Shown here piece by piece: positions 43,597 to 52,062 of a stretch of 64,000 nt of DNA. Position numbers and translations under genes: made by a program. A model generated the notes under the pieces. It saw only the letters and a list, made by a program, of their open reading frames with translations. It was not told the origin of the DNA and ran no database searches. This stretch comes from Flavobacterium amnicola (GTDB lineage Bacteria; Bacteroidota; Bacteroidia; Flavobacteriales; Flavobacteriaceae): the NCBI RefSeq assembly GCF_004122165.1, contig NZ_SBKO01000001.1, positions 1,116,001 through 1,180,000 of the forward strand, in the 5' to 3' direction. Numbering within the stretch: position 1 is the first letter of the stretch; every line of letters begins with the position of its first letter.

Positions 43597-45536
43597 TATT
43601 TTGCAGCATTAGCTTTTTTTATTGAATCTAATTTTTTTAAATTTTTTACTCGGAGAATTGAATCTTTTCGTAGTTTGATTTTATACATAGAATCAATATA
43701 CTTTCTTGAAAACTTATTGTATTCGTGTTGTAAACTACGATTCATCATGTTCTCTTCTCTAAATTTGTTGGTGGTTTTGCCTTTAATATATTTTTCAATC
43801 ATTAAAGAAGTGATTGGTCCGGCAATAGTGGCACCGTAACCTCCATTTTCAACAAAAACGGCAATCGCAATTTTAGGATTGTCTTTTGGGGCAAAAGCCA
43901 CAAAAATAGAGTGATCTTCTAACTGCACTTTTTTGCCATTAATTCTAGCAAAGTTTTCGGCAGTACCTGTTTTTCCGCAAATTTCAATACCTTCAACCCC
44001 AAGAAAATAGGCTGTACCCGTTTTAAATACCTCCGCTAAACCTTCAATAACAGGTTCGTAATGTTTCTTGTCAATCGTGGTAACATGTTTGGTTCTGAAT
44101 TTAGGATCGATAGCTTGCCCTTTGATTTTTTTGATGATGTGAGGTGTGTAATAATAACCTCTGTTGGCAATGGTAGCCATCATGTTCGCCAATTGAATTG
44201 GCGTCATTAAAACTTCTCCTTGTCCAATCGAATTGGAAACAATGGCAGTGGCTCTCCAGCCGCCATTAGGATAAATCTTTTCGTATGTTTTGGATGTTGG
44301 AATATTTCCTCTTCGTCCAGTTGGTAAATCATAACCCATGAATTGCCCCAATCCAAAACTTTTTAAATGATTACTCCAAGTGTCCACACCAATAGAAGGA
44401 GTGCTGAAATGATTAATGGTATTCAGGTAAGTATTTCCAAAATAGGCATTACAAGATTTTGCAATTCCCATATGTAATTTACGCATGCCGCCACCACAGT
44501 GACAACGCATAAAACGTCCACGGCCATAACTAAATCCTCCTCGACAAGCAAAAACGGTAGAAGTATCGATTACATTTTCCTGTAACCCTACCAAAGCCGT
44601 TAAAATTTTAAATGGCGAACCTGGAGGGTATTCGGCTAAAAGACTTCGGTCATATAATGGTTTTGCTAATGAATCGTTGTATAGTTTTGTGTAATTTCTA
44701 GAACGCTGACGCCCAACTAAAATATTCGGATTGTACGATGGGGCGCTAATTAAGGCAAGAATTTCACCGGTTTTGGGTTCAATCGCTATAATACCACCAC
44801 GTTTATTTTTCATTAAAGCTTCACCGTATTTTTGAAGTTCGGCATCAATGGTAAGTGTTATATCTTTACCTTGAACAGCAATCGTATCGTATTTTCCTTC
44901 TTTGTAGACGCCCATTTCGCGATTAAAACGGTCGCGCTGAATGTGTTTTACTCCTTTTTGACCTCTTAGGATTTCTTCATAGGTTTCTTCTACTCCTTGT
45001 TTTCCAAATAAATCCCCACTTTTATAATAAGGGTTTTTGTTGATTACGGCCTCGTTTACTTGGGTGATAAATCCGAAGACATTTCCACCACAATCAATTT
45101 GATAATCTCTAAGCGAACGTTGCTGAATGTAAAAACCTTCAAATTTTCGTTCTTTTTCTTGAAAAGCAGCATATTCCATTTTGTTTAGCTGACCTAAGAA
45201 AACAGAAGGAAGCAAAGGAGAATACACAACGGCCTTTTTAAGCTTTTTATGAAATTCTTCTTTCGTAATATTTAAAAGTTTGCAAAATTCAATCGTATCT
45301 AAATCTTTGATCTCACGAGGGACCACCATGATATCGTACGAAGGTTGGTTGGCTACTAAAAGTACTCCGTTTCGGTCATAAATATAACCACGCTCAGGGT
45401 AGTCGTATTTAATTTTAATGGAGATGTTTTCAGATTTTAATTTTAACTCTTCATCGATAATTTGTAAATAAAAAAGCCTTGCTATGATTAGAATAGCAGA
45501 AACTATTATCATACCGGGTAGTAATAGCTTTCTCAT
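43596..45536 (-). CDS. mrdA: Penicillin-binding protein 2 (MrdA)
   Basis: PBP2 is the transpeptidase partner of RodA. The 646-residue protein has an N-terminal membrane anchor (about 5-22), the dimerisation/pedestal region (PERGYIYDRNGVLLVANQPSYDI) and the transpeptidase domain with SxxK (Ser307-Pro-Phe-Lys310), SxN (AKSCNAYF, Ser361) and GKTGTAEN. A Cys/His cluster (Cys331, Cys345, His346, Cys347, Cys362) sits next to the active site. A basic C-terminal tail of about 55 residues extends past the domain. Overlaps mreD by 4 bases. Confidence 0.95.
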   Translation of the reverse strand: MRKLLLPGMIIVSAILIIARLFYLQIIDEELKLKSENISIKIKYDYPERGYIYDRNGVLLVANQPSYDIMVVPREIKDLDTIEFCKLLNITKEEFHKKLKKAVVYSPLLPSVFLGQLNKMEYAAFQEKERKFEGFYIQQRSLRDYQIDCGGNVFGFITQVNEAVINKNPYYKSGDLFGKQGVEETYEEILRGQKGVKHIQRDRFNREMGVYKEGKYDTIAVQGKDITLTIDAELQKYGEALMKNKRGGIIAIEPKTGEILALISAPSYNPNILVGRQRSRNYTKLYNDSLAKPLYDRSLLAEYPPGSPFKILTALVGLQENVIDTSTVFACRGGFSYGRGRFMRCHCGGGMRKLHMGIAKSCNAYFGNTYLNTINHFSTPSIGVDTWSNHLKSFGLGQFMGYDLPTGRRGNIPTSKTYEKIYPNGGWRATAIVSNSIGQGEVLMTPIQLANMMATIANRGYYYTPHIIKKIKGQAIDPKFRTKHVTTIDKKHYEPVIEGLAEVFKTGTAYFLGVEGIEICGKTGTAENFARINGKKVQLEDHSIFVAFAPKDNPKIAIAVFVENGGYGATIAGPITSLMIEKYIKGKTTNKFREENMMNRSLQHEYNKFSRKYIDSMYKIKLRKDSILRVKNLKKLDSIKKANAAK

Positions 45537-46039
45537 TTTTTACTTGGCTTGAATAAATAGATGATTATAATACTTACTATCAACGTGAAAATGGAAGACA
45601 ATAGTGTTCTCCAAAGTGCATCTAGTATAAAACTAAATTTAAAGAATTCTAGTATAAATAAAACAAGATGGTGCGTTAAAATAGAAATAAAAATAAAGGT
45701 AAAACGCTCTGGTGAAAGTTTATCGTTAATTTTAATCGTTTGGTATTCATAACTCAAACCAAAGGCAAATTTGAAAAAGGTTGGCCTTAAATTAGCCAAA
45801 ATAAGGCAGGCTGCTGCGTGAACACCTCCAGAATTTTCAAACATATCGATGGTTAAACCTAAAAAGAAACTTGCCACTAATAGCCCAGCACGATTGGAAT
45901 TAACGGGATATAATAAAATAAATAGGATATACGGAAATGGATTGACAAATCCGAACAAATCGATATTGTTAAAGATAACAACTTGAGCAGCTATCAATAA
46001 CACAAACCTAACGATATTAAAAAGTATAGCGCTATTCAT
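45533..46039 (-). CDS. mreD: Rod shape-determining protein MreD
   Basis: MreD is a small integral membrane protein of the elongasome. The 168-residue product has five hydrophobic segments, including FVNPFPYILFILLYPVN and FSFILDALWRTLLSSIF. It has weak sequence conservation, so the name relies largely on position between mreC and mrdA and on the helix pattern. It overlaps mreC by 8 bases and mrdA by 4, so the three are translationally coupled. Confidence 0.9.
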   Translation of the reverse strand: MNSAILFNIVRFVLLIAAQVVIFNNIDLFGFVNPFPYILFILLYPVNSNRAGLLVASFFLGLTIDMFENSGGVHAAACLILANLRPTFFKFAFGLSYEYQTIKINDKLSPERFTFIFISILTHHLVLFILEFFKFSFILDALWRTLLSSIFTLIVSIIIIYLFKPSKK

Positions 46040-46862
46040 CTTTTTTTGTGGTTTCTGCTTCCAATTTATTTATTTCATCAATTTCTTTATTTGAAATGAT
46101 GTACACATGATTAAGGTTCGTCATATCTGTAAATAAACGAACATCTAACGTGTAATAATTAGTTTCGGTATCGATGTAAATTTTATCAATGATTCCAACT
46201 GGAATGTTTTCAGGAAAAATAGTAGAACGTCCACCAGTTACAATGGTATCTCCTTTTTTTACCGAAGCCAATCTTGGAATTTCTCTCAACTGTACATAAC
46301 CTGCATTTTTTGCGTTCCAAATCATCGATCCAAAGTGATTCGTGCGTTTTACTTTGGCGTTTATTTTTGATTTAATGTTTAAAACACTGATAATGGTAGC
46401 GTATCTTGGGGATACTTTCTCAATTACACCTACAATACCTTGACTGCTCACTACTCCCATATCTGGTTTGATTCCTTTTATGGCGCCAGAATTTATGGTC
46501 AAATAATTTTCAGCTCTGTTGTAGGAATTATTGATGACTTTCGATTGAATCACATCAATTTTGTCATACGCCTTTACAGAATCTTTAGCTAGGGTGGAAG
46601 TGCTGTCTTTTTTGTTGTAAAGCAGCTTTTTTAAGTAAGCATTTTCTTTGGCTAATTTTTCATTTTGATCTTCTAAGCTAAAGTAAGTGTTCACTTCATT
46701 AATTTCACTATACACCGAACCACTGATGGCATTAGTCGAATTTACCATTTGACTTCTGTGGTAGGAGTGCGATTGAATGGTTAGTACTAATGAAGTTGTC
46801 AAAAGCAGCAAAAACAGCAATCGATAGCTGTTTTTAAGTATAAAATTAAATATTTGCTGCAT
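46032..46862 (-). CDS. mreC: Rod shape-determining protein MreC
   Basis: MreC is a bitopic periplasmic scaffold that activates PBP2-RodA. The 276-residue protein has an N-terminal helix (about 12-30), a coiled-coil stretch (about 55-75, DQNEKLAKENAYLKKLL) and the beta-barrel periplasmic domain (LTINSGAIKGIKPDMGVVSSQGIVGVIEKVS and VKKGDTIVTGGRSTIFPENIPVGII). A charged tail ends the protein. It follows mreB after 78 bases. Confidence 0.95.
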   Translation of the reverse strand: MQQIFNFILKNSYRLLFLLLLTTSLVLTIQSHSYHRSQMVNSTNAISGSVYSEINEVNTYFSLEDQNEKLAKENAYLKKLLYNKKDSTSTLAKDSVKAYDKIDVIQSKVINNSYNRAENYLTINSGAIKGIKPDMGVVSSQGIVGVIEKVSPRYATIISVLNIKSKINAKVKRTNHFGSMIWNAKNAGYVQLREIPRLASVKKGDTIVTGGRSTIFPENIPVGIIDKIYIDTETNYYTLDVRLFTDMTNLNHVYIISNKEIDEINKLEAETTKKDE

Positions 46863-46940
46863 TGAATAAAATTAAAATTTATGAAACCAATGTAAAATGA
46901 CAGGCGCAAAATAAATTTGTTTACTGTCTTTTGGAATTTG

Positions 46941-47969
46941 TTATTTAATTAAGATGCTTCTGTATTTGGTTAAGTTTTTAAGTGCCATTCCTGTTCCGCG
47001 AACAACCGCTCTCAAAGGATCTTCAGCAATAAAAACTGGTAAATCTGTTTTTTGAGAAATACGTTTGTCTAAGCCTCTTAACATCGAACCTCCACCGGCA
47101 AGATAAATACCTGTGTTGTAAATATCAGCAGCTAATTCTGGTGGCGTTTGTGATAACGTTTCCATAATCGCATCTTCAATACGTTGAATCGATTTGTCTA
47201 AGGCTTTGGCTATTTCTCTTGAGGAAACTTCTACTTGTTTAGGTTTGCCCGTTAACAAGTCACGTCCTTGAACCGACATGTCTTCCGGAGCAGCATCTAA
47301 ATCTTCAATAGCAGCACCAATTTCAATTTTAATTTTTTCAGCAGTCGTTTCTCCTACGAATAAATTGTGTTGCGTTCGCATGTAGTAAATGATGTCGTTA
47401 GTAAAAACGTCACCGGCAATTTTTACCGATTTGTCACACACAATTCCACCTAATGCAATTACTGCAATTTCGGTTGTACCACCCCCTATGTCTACAATCA
47501 TATTTCCTTTCGGTTGCATAATATCGATACCAATACCGATAGAAGCAGCCATAGGCTCATGAATTAAGTATACTTCTTTTCCGTTTACACGCTCAGCAGA
47601 TTCTTTTACCGCACGCATCTCCACCTCTGTAATTCCAGAAGGAATACAAATAACCATACGTAATGCTGGCGTGAATAAACGTTTTTGTAAAGCAGGAATA
47701 CTTCTGATAAGCATTTTTATCATTTGCTCCGAAGCATCAAAATCGGCAATAACTCCGTCTTTCAACGGACGTATTGTTTTAATATTTTCGTGTGTTTTTC
47801 CCTGCATCATATTCGCTTCTTTTCCTACGGCAATAATTTTGCCAGTAATACGGTCGCGGGCTACAATTGAAGGGCTATCTATGACAACTTTATCGTTGTG
47901 AATAATTAGCGTATTTGCGGTTCCAAGGTCAATCGCGATGTCCTCGGTCATGAAATCAAAAAATCCCAT
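46941..47969 (-). CDS. mreB: Rod shape-determining protein MreB
   Basis: MreB is the actin-like ATPase that organises cell elongation. The 342-residue product has the family's N-terminal phosphate-1 block (DIALDLGTANTLI-like: AIDLGTANTLIIHNDK), IADFDASEQM, LIHEPMAASIGIGIDI, the phosphate-2 block MIVDIGGGTTEIAVIALGG, and the adenosine block IYLAGGGSMLRGLD. The operon (mreB, mreC, mreD, mrdA, rodA) is transcribed on the minus strand from a promoter fitting at 48016-48048. Confidence 0.97.
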   Translation of the reverse strand: MGFFDFMTEDIAIDLGTANTLIIHNDKVVIDSPSIVARDRITGKIIAVGKEANMMQGKTHENIKTIRPLKDGVIADFDASEQMIKMLIRSIPALQKRLFTPALRMVICIPSGITEVEMRAVKESAERVNGKEVYLIHEPMAASIGIGIDIMQPKGNMIVDIGGGTTEIAVIALGGIVCDKSVKIAGDVFTNDIIYYMRTQHNLFVGETTAEKIKIEIGAAIEDLDAAPEDMSVQGRDLLTGKPKQVEVSSREIAKALDKSIQRIEDAIMETLSQTPPELAADIYNTGIYLAGGGSMLRGLDKRISQKTDLPVFIAEDPLRAVVRGTGMALKNLTKYRSILIK

Positions 47970-48015
47970 ATTTTTCTGTAAGGGTTTATTTATTTAAAGT
48001 AGATAATTCTAAACG

Positions 48016-48048
48016 CAAAAGTATAAAAATAATTTGGTTTAATTCAAA
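48016..48048 (-). promoter_or_regulatory. Promoter of the mreBCD-mrdA-rodA operon
   Basis: On the minus strand TTTG (48048-48045), a 21-nt spacer and TACTTTTG (48023-48016) match the Bacteroidota consensus. The leader before the ATG (47969) is about 40 nt. Confidence 0.65.
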
Positions 48049-48050
48049 AT

Positions 48051-48085
48051 AAAAACGCAGCAAATTAAAAAGAATTGCTGCGTTT
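48051..48085 (-). terminator. Intrinsic terminator of purH
   Basis: AAACGCAGCAA (48053-48063) pairs with TTGCTGCGTTT (48075-48085). On the minus strand the hairpin is followed by a T-rich run; on the plus strand it is not, so it acts for purH. It lies next to the mreB promoter. Confidence 0.82.
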
Positions 48086-48111
48086 GTGAAATATATGTTT
48101 TTTTGTTTTTT

Positions 48112-49644
48112 CTAATGCTTGAAATGTCGAATTCCAGTGAAGACCATGGCGACATTATTTTCGTTGCAATAGGCGATACTTAACTCGTCTTTTATAGAAC
48201 CTCCAGGTTGAATAACCGCTGTGATTCCGGCATTTTTCGCAATTTCAACACAATCTGGGAAAGGGAAAAAAGCATCACTCGCCATAACCGATCCCTTTAA
48301 ATCAAATTGAAAAGAATTGGCTTTTTCAATCGCATGACGCAATGCATCAACTCGTGAAGTTTGTCCCGTTCCTGAAGCTAATAATTGACCGTTTTTAGCC
48401 AAAACAATTGTATTCGATTTTGTGTGCTTGCAAATTTTAGAAGCAAACAATAAATCGTCAATTTCTTGAGCTGTCGCTGTTTTCGTAGTGGTTGTTTTTA
48501 GGATTTCCTTTGTATCGGTAATTAAATCCTTGTCTTGAACCAAAACTCCATTTAAACAAGTACGTACTGAAGTTTTGGATAATGCTACTTCTTTTTGAAC
48601 TAAAATGATTCTGTTTTTCTTTTCTTCTAAAATGGCTAGAGCGCTACTGTCGTAACTTGGCGCGATAATCACTTCGCAAAATAATTTATTAATTTCTTCT
48701 GCCGTTGCTAAATCAATATTTCCATTCGCAATTAAAACACCTCCAAAAGCCGAAGTCGGATCACCCGCTAACGCATCCAAATACGCTTCTTTCATCGTTT
48801 TACGTGTCGCAATTCCACAAGCATTATTGTGTTTTAAAATAGCAAACGTTGGGTTGTCGTTTTTAAATTCACTCATTAAATTTACAGCAGCGTCGACATC
48901 TAATAAGTTGTTGTATGATAGTTCTTTACCATGTAACTTGTCGAACATCTTTTCAAAATCACCGAAGAAGAATCCTTTTTGGTGTGGGTTTTCCCCATAA
49001 CGAAGAATGTCACATTGGGTTTCGCTAATTTTTAAAACCGCTTCTTCTTGATTTTTGTTGAAATAATTAAAAATCGCCGAATCGTAATGTGAAGAAACAT
49101 TAAAGGCTTTTGCTGCAAAAGTGGTTCTTTGTGCTAGAGTAGTTGCTCCGTTTTGAGTGGAAATAATATCTAAAAACAATGGGTATTCATTCACCGAAGG
49201 TACAATTACTGTGTCTTTAAAGTTTTTGGCAGCAGCACGAATTAATGAAATGCCTCCGATGTCAATTTTTTCAATAATATCAGCATCACTAGCTCCAGAA
49301 GCTACTGTTTTTTCAAAAGGATATAAATCAACAATAACCACATCTATTTGCGGAATTTCATATTCTTGCATTTGAAGAATATCTTGTTGATTGTCTTGGC
49401 GATTCAAAATACCACCGAAAACTTTTGGGTGTAATGTTTTAACTCTTCCGCCTAAAATGGAAGGGTAATTGGTTACATCTTCAACAGGGACTACAGGAAT
49501 GCCAAGATTTAGAATGAATTCTTCGGTGCCACCAGTAGAATAAAAAGTTACATTTTGTTTGTGAAGTTCACGAACGATTGGTTCAAGTCCGGTTTTGTCA
49601 AACACAGAAATTAGTGCTGATTTAATAGATTTTGTAGTGTTCAT
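48112..49644 (-). CDS. purH: Bifunctional AICAR formyltransferase/IMP cyclohydrolase
   Basis: PurH performs the last two steps of IMP synthesis. The 510-residue protein (start at MNTTKSIKSALISVFDKTG, base 49644; the open frame runs to 49680 inside a dispersed repeat and is rejected) has the N-terminal cyclohydrolase/MGS-like domain (FYSTGGTEEF, HPKVFGGIL) and the C-terminal AICARFT domain (RYGENPHQKGFF, LKHNNACGIA with catalytic Lys and His, SDAFFPFPD, VIQPGGSIKDE). Cytoplasmic; monocistronic here. The -33 element of its promoter lies inside the repeat at 49679-49700. Confidence 0.96.
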   Translation of the reverse strand: MNTTKSIKSALISVFDKTGLEPIVRELHKQNVTFYSTGGTEEFILNLGIPVVPVEDVTNYPSILGGRVKTLHPKVFGGILNRQDNQQDILQMQEYEIPQIDVVIVDLYPFEKTVASGASDADIIEKIDIGGISLIRAAAKNFKDTVIVPSVNEYPLFLDIISTQNGATTLAQRTTFAAKAFNVSSHYDSAIFNYFNKNQEEAVLKISETQCDILRYGENPHQKGFFFGDFEKMFDKLHGKELSYNNLLDVDAAVNLMSEFKNDNPTFAILKHNNACGIATRKTMKEAYLDALAGDPTSAFGGVLIANGNIDLATAEEINKLFCEVIIAPSYDSSALAILEEKKNRIILVQKEVALSKTSVRTCLNGVLVQDKDLITDTKEILKTTTTKTATAQEIDDLLFASKICKHTKSNTIVLAKNGQLLASGTGQTSRVDALRHAIEKANSFQFDLKGSVMASDAFFPFPDCVEIAKNAGITAVIQPGGSIKDELSIAYCNENNVAMVFTGIRHFKH

Positions 49645-49666
49645 TGTGTTGTTGTAAATTGTTTTG

Positions 49667-49697
49667 CAAAAGTAGGGCATTGCAAGGAACGAAACAA
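49667..49697 (-). promoter_or_regulatory. Promoter of purH, with -33 inside a dispersed repeat
   Basis: On the minus strand TTG (49697-49695), a 20-nt spacer and TACTTTTG (49674-49667) match the Bacteroidota consensus. The TTG belongs to the repeat at 49679-49700. Confidence 0.55.
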
Positions 49698-49700
49698 TCT
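49679..49700. repeat. Dispersed 22-bp repeat, left copy
   Basis: It begins ATTGCAAGGAAC and ends GAAACAATCT. It differs from the copy at 51020-51041 at one base (A instead of G at position 6). The ends ATTG and CAAT are complementary, giving a small inverted terminal pair. Confidence 0.8.
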
Positions 49701-49766
49701 AATTTTTGCTTTTTTAATTGTAACAAATGATTTAAATACGCTACTAACCTTAAAAGCCTTTTAAAA

Positions 49767-51017
49767 ATGATGATCTATTTACGCTTGCTTACAGAAAGTT
49801 TTGGTTTTGCAATAAATGCATTACGAAATAATAAATTGCGTACATTACTGTCATTACTGGGGGTTACAATTGGTATTTTTTCTATCATAGCGGTACTGGC
49901 AGCCGTAGATTCTTTGGATAGAAAAATTAAAGGAGATTTAAGCACACTTGATAAAAATTCTATTTATTTAATGAAGTTTTCTTTTGGGCCTTCCGATATC
50001 CCGGATTGGAAAACCGACCAATTTCCTAATGTTACCTATGATGAGTTTGAATATTTGAAGAAATCCTTGAATGACCTTGATGCGATGTGTTTTCAAATGT
50101 TTACTAAAAACGAGAATATAAAATATGAAGGTAAAACAGTAAGTTCTGTAAATATAGGGCCAACTACCTATGAGTTAGAAGATGTTCAAATGTTGGAATT
50201 TCAAAAAGGGCGTTTTTTTAATGAATCAGAGTCAAATTCAGGCACTGCTGTTATTGTTTTAGGACATGAAATTGCCAAGAGTTTATTTGAAAACTTTGAC
50301 CCTTTAGGAAAAAAAGTACGTTTGTACGGTCAAAAATTTACAGTTATCGGGGTGATGAAAAAGAAAGGAGCCGGTATTTTTGATAATAATGAAGATACCT
50401 CAGTTTATATACCTGTCAATTTTTTGAGAAATTTGTATGGTGACAATAACGAATTAATTACGCCTGCAATATTAATAAAGCCTGTTGATGGTGTTGATAT
50501 TGAGGCTTTTAAAGGAGAATTGAGCCAAAAATTAAGACAATTTAGAGGGGTAAAAGTAGGGGAGATCGATAATTTTTTTATTAATGTGCTTTCAGGATTT
50601 ACCGATATGTTGGATGGGATTATTTCTGGACTTCGTATGGGCGGGATTATTATTAGTTTGTTTTCCTTTCTAGTAGGTGGGTTTGGAATTGCCAATATTA
50701 TGTTTGTTTCGGTGAAGGAACGAACGAATTTGATTGGAATTCAGAAATCACTTGGAGCTAAAAACAAATTTATTTTGCTTCAGTTTTTATTTGAAGCGGT
50801 GACGCTTTGTGTGATTGGTGGATTAATTGGAATTGTTTTAGTATGGATAATAACCAGCGTATTATCACAAGCGCTTGAGTTTGATTTTGTGCTCAGTTTT
50901 GCCAATATTATGTGGGGTTTTGGCTTGTCTGTAATTGTTGGACTAATTGCTGGAATTATACCTGCCATTTCTGCCTCAAAATTAGATCCAGTAGAAGCGA
51001 TTAGAAGTGGTATGTAA
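49767..51017 (+). CDS. ABC transporter permease, MacB/FtsX-like
   Basis: This 416-residue protein has the MacB_PCD/FtsX layout: an N-terminal helix (about 15-45, NNKLRTLLSLLGVTIGIFSIIAVLAAV), a periplasmic domain of about 220 residues with TAVIVLGHEIAKSLFENFDPLGKKVRL, three C-terminal helices and the closing KLDPVEAIRSG motif. Such permeases work with a separate ATPase in lipoprotein, peptide or drug export; no ATPase gene is adjacent. It is bounded on both sides by near-identical 22-bp repeats in the same orientation. The start may be ATG 49767 or the next codon. Confidence 0.9.
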   Translation: MMIYLRLLTESFGFAINALRNNKLRTLLSLLGVTIGIFSIIAVLAAVDSLDRKIKGDLSTLDKNSIYLMKFSFGPSDIPDWKTDQFPNVTYDEFEYLKKSLNDLDAMCFQMFTKNENIKYEGKTVSSVNIGPTTYELEDVQMLEFQKGRFFNESESNSGTAVIVLGHEIAKSLFENFDPLGKKVRLYGQKFTVIGVMKKKGAGIFDNNEDTSVYIPVNFLRNLYGDNNELITPAILIKPVDGVDIEAFKGELSQKLRQFRGVKVGEIDNFFINVLSGFTDMLDGIISGLRMGGIIISLFSFLVGGFGIANIMFVSVKERTNLIGIQKSLGAKNKFILLQFLFEAVTLCVIGGLIGIVLVWIITSVLSQALEFDFVLSFANIMWGFGLSVIVGLIAGIIPAISASKLDPVEAIRSGM

Positions 51018-51019
51018 TT

Positions 51020-51041
51020 ATTGCGAGGAACGAAACAATCT
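51020..51041. repeat. Dispersed 22-bp repeat, right copy
   Basis: It begins ATTGCGAGGAAC and ends GAAACAATCT, starting only three bases after the permease stop codon. It is in the same orientation as the copy at 49679-49700. Confidence 0.8.
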
Positions 51042-51050
51042 TATATTATA

Positions 51051-51085
51051 AAAAAAATCCCGTCTTGTTTTACCAGACGGGATTT
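51051..51085. terminator. Terminator of accD, also usable by the permease gene
   Basis: AAATCCCGTCT (51055-51065) pairs with AGACGGGATTT (51075-51085) around a 9-nt loop. The A run at 51051-51057 gives a T run for the minus-strand accD transcript; the plus strand has only a weaker T-rich stretch. Confidence 0.85.
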
Positions 51086-51091
51086 GAATTT

Positions 51092-51946
51092 TTATCTTAT
51101 TTCTTGATTCAGAATTAAATCGATGTATAAATTGATTTTGTTTTTTAACTCTTTTCTGTGTGAGATAAAATCAAGGAAACCGTGATCTAACACGAATTCT
51201 GCCGTTTGGAAACCTTCTGGTAAATCTTTTCCGGTCGTATCTTTTACCACACGTGGTCCCGCAAATCCAATTAAGGCTCCTGGTTCAGCGATATTAATAT
51301 CACCAAGCATGGCATAAGAAGCGGTTGTTCCACCAGTGGTTGGATCAGTACATAAAGAGATGTACGGAATTTTGGCTTCTGCTAATTGTGCTAATTTTGC
51401 AGAGGTTTTGGCTAATTGCATTAACGAATAAGCAGCTTCCATCATACGCGCTCCTCCTGATTTTGAAATCATCACAAACGGCACATTGTTTTTAATCGAA
51501 TAATCAATTCCACGAGCAATTTTTTCACCTACAACAGCTCCCATAGATCCCCCAATAAAGGCGAAGTCCATACAACAAACGACTAGGTCTTTTCCTTTCG
51601 ATTTTCCAACTGCAGTACGAACCGCATCTTTCAATTTGGTTTTGCCAATTGCATCCACTAAACGATCAGAATACTTTTTAGTATCCTCAAATCCTAGCGG
51701 ATCCTTAGCAGTCATATTAGCGTCTAGTTCGGTAAACTGATTCTCGTCAAATAATATTTCAAAGTATTCTTTACTACCAATTCGTACATGAAAATCATCT
51801 TCTGGGCTTACCCATAAGTTCTTTGCTAATTCTTCAGCATCGACAATTTTACCTGTTGGGGATTTGTACCATAATCCTTTTGGTACGTCCATTTTATCTT
51901 CGGTAGCAGTAGTAATTCCTTTTTCTTTTCTTTTAAACCAAGCCAT
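51092..51946 (-). CDS. accD: Acetyl-CoA carboxylase carboxyltransferase subunit beta, without zinc ribbon
   Basis: AccD with AccA transfers CO2 from biotin to acetyl-CoA to make malonyl-CoA for fatty acid synthesis. The 284-residue protein has the carboxyltransferase core ([64 protein letters not shown]). In the position of the N-terminal zinc ribbon, known in E. coli AccD as two CxxC pairs, this protein has SPTG (29-32) and SPED (47-50), so all four Cys are absent. The usual GLW...KSP frame around them is retained. CTTCTAA heptamers lie directly upstream of its ATG. Confidence 0.94.
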   Translation of the reverse strand: MAWFKRKEKGITTATEDKMDVPKGLWYKSPTGKIVDAEELAKNLWVSPEDDFHVRIGSKEYFEILFDENQFTELDANMTAKDPLGFEDTKKYSDRLVDAIGKTKLKDAVRTAVGKSKGKDLVVCCMDFAFIGGSMGAVVGEKIARGIDYSIKNNVPFVMISKSGGARMMEAAYSLMQLAKTSAKLAQLAEAKIPYISLCTDPTTGGTTASYAMLGDINIAEPGALIGFAGPRVVKDTTGKDLPEGFQTAEFVLDHGFLDFISHRKELKNKINLYIDLILNQEIR

Positions 51947-51953
51947 AGTTAAG

Positions 51954-51981
51954 TTAGAAGTTAGAAGTTAGAAGTTAGAAG
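51954..51981. repeat. Heptamer array: four perfect TTAGAAG units
   Basis: Four consecutive TTAGAAG units (CTTCTAA on the coding strand of accD) end seven bases from the accD start codon. They lie in the leader or promoter region of accD. Confidence 0.9.
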
Positions 51982-52027
51982 GATTAATCCTTAAAATCTA
52001 ACATCATTATTAATATTCTTTTCTTCG

Positions 52028-52062
52028 TACTTTGTACTTTTTACTTTGTACTTTGTACTTTT
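52028..52062. repeat. Heptamer array: five TACTTT[G/T] units
   Basis: Five in-phase heptamers (TACTTTG, TACTTTT, TACTTTG, TACTTTG, TACTTTT) fill the region from 52028 to the fbaA stop codon (TTA on the plus strand at 52062-52064). They lie upstream of accD and downstream of fbaA on the minus strand. Confidence 0.88.

Noticed and set aside
51951-52062. CRISPR array suggested by regular short repeats
   Set aside because: The units are 7 bases with no spacers between them and no cas genes are in the window.
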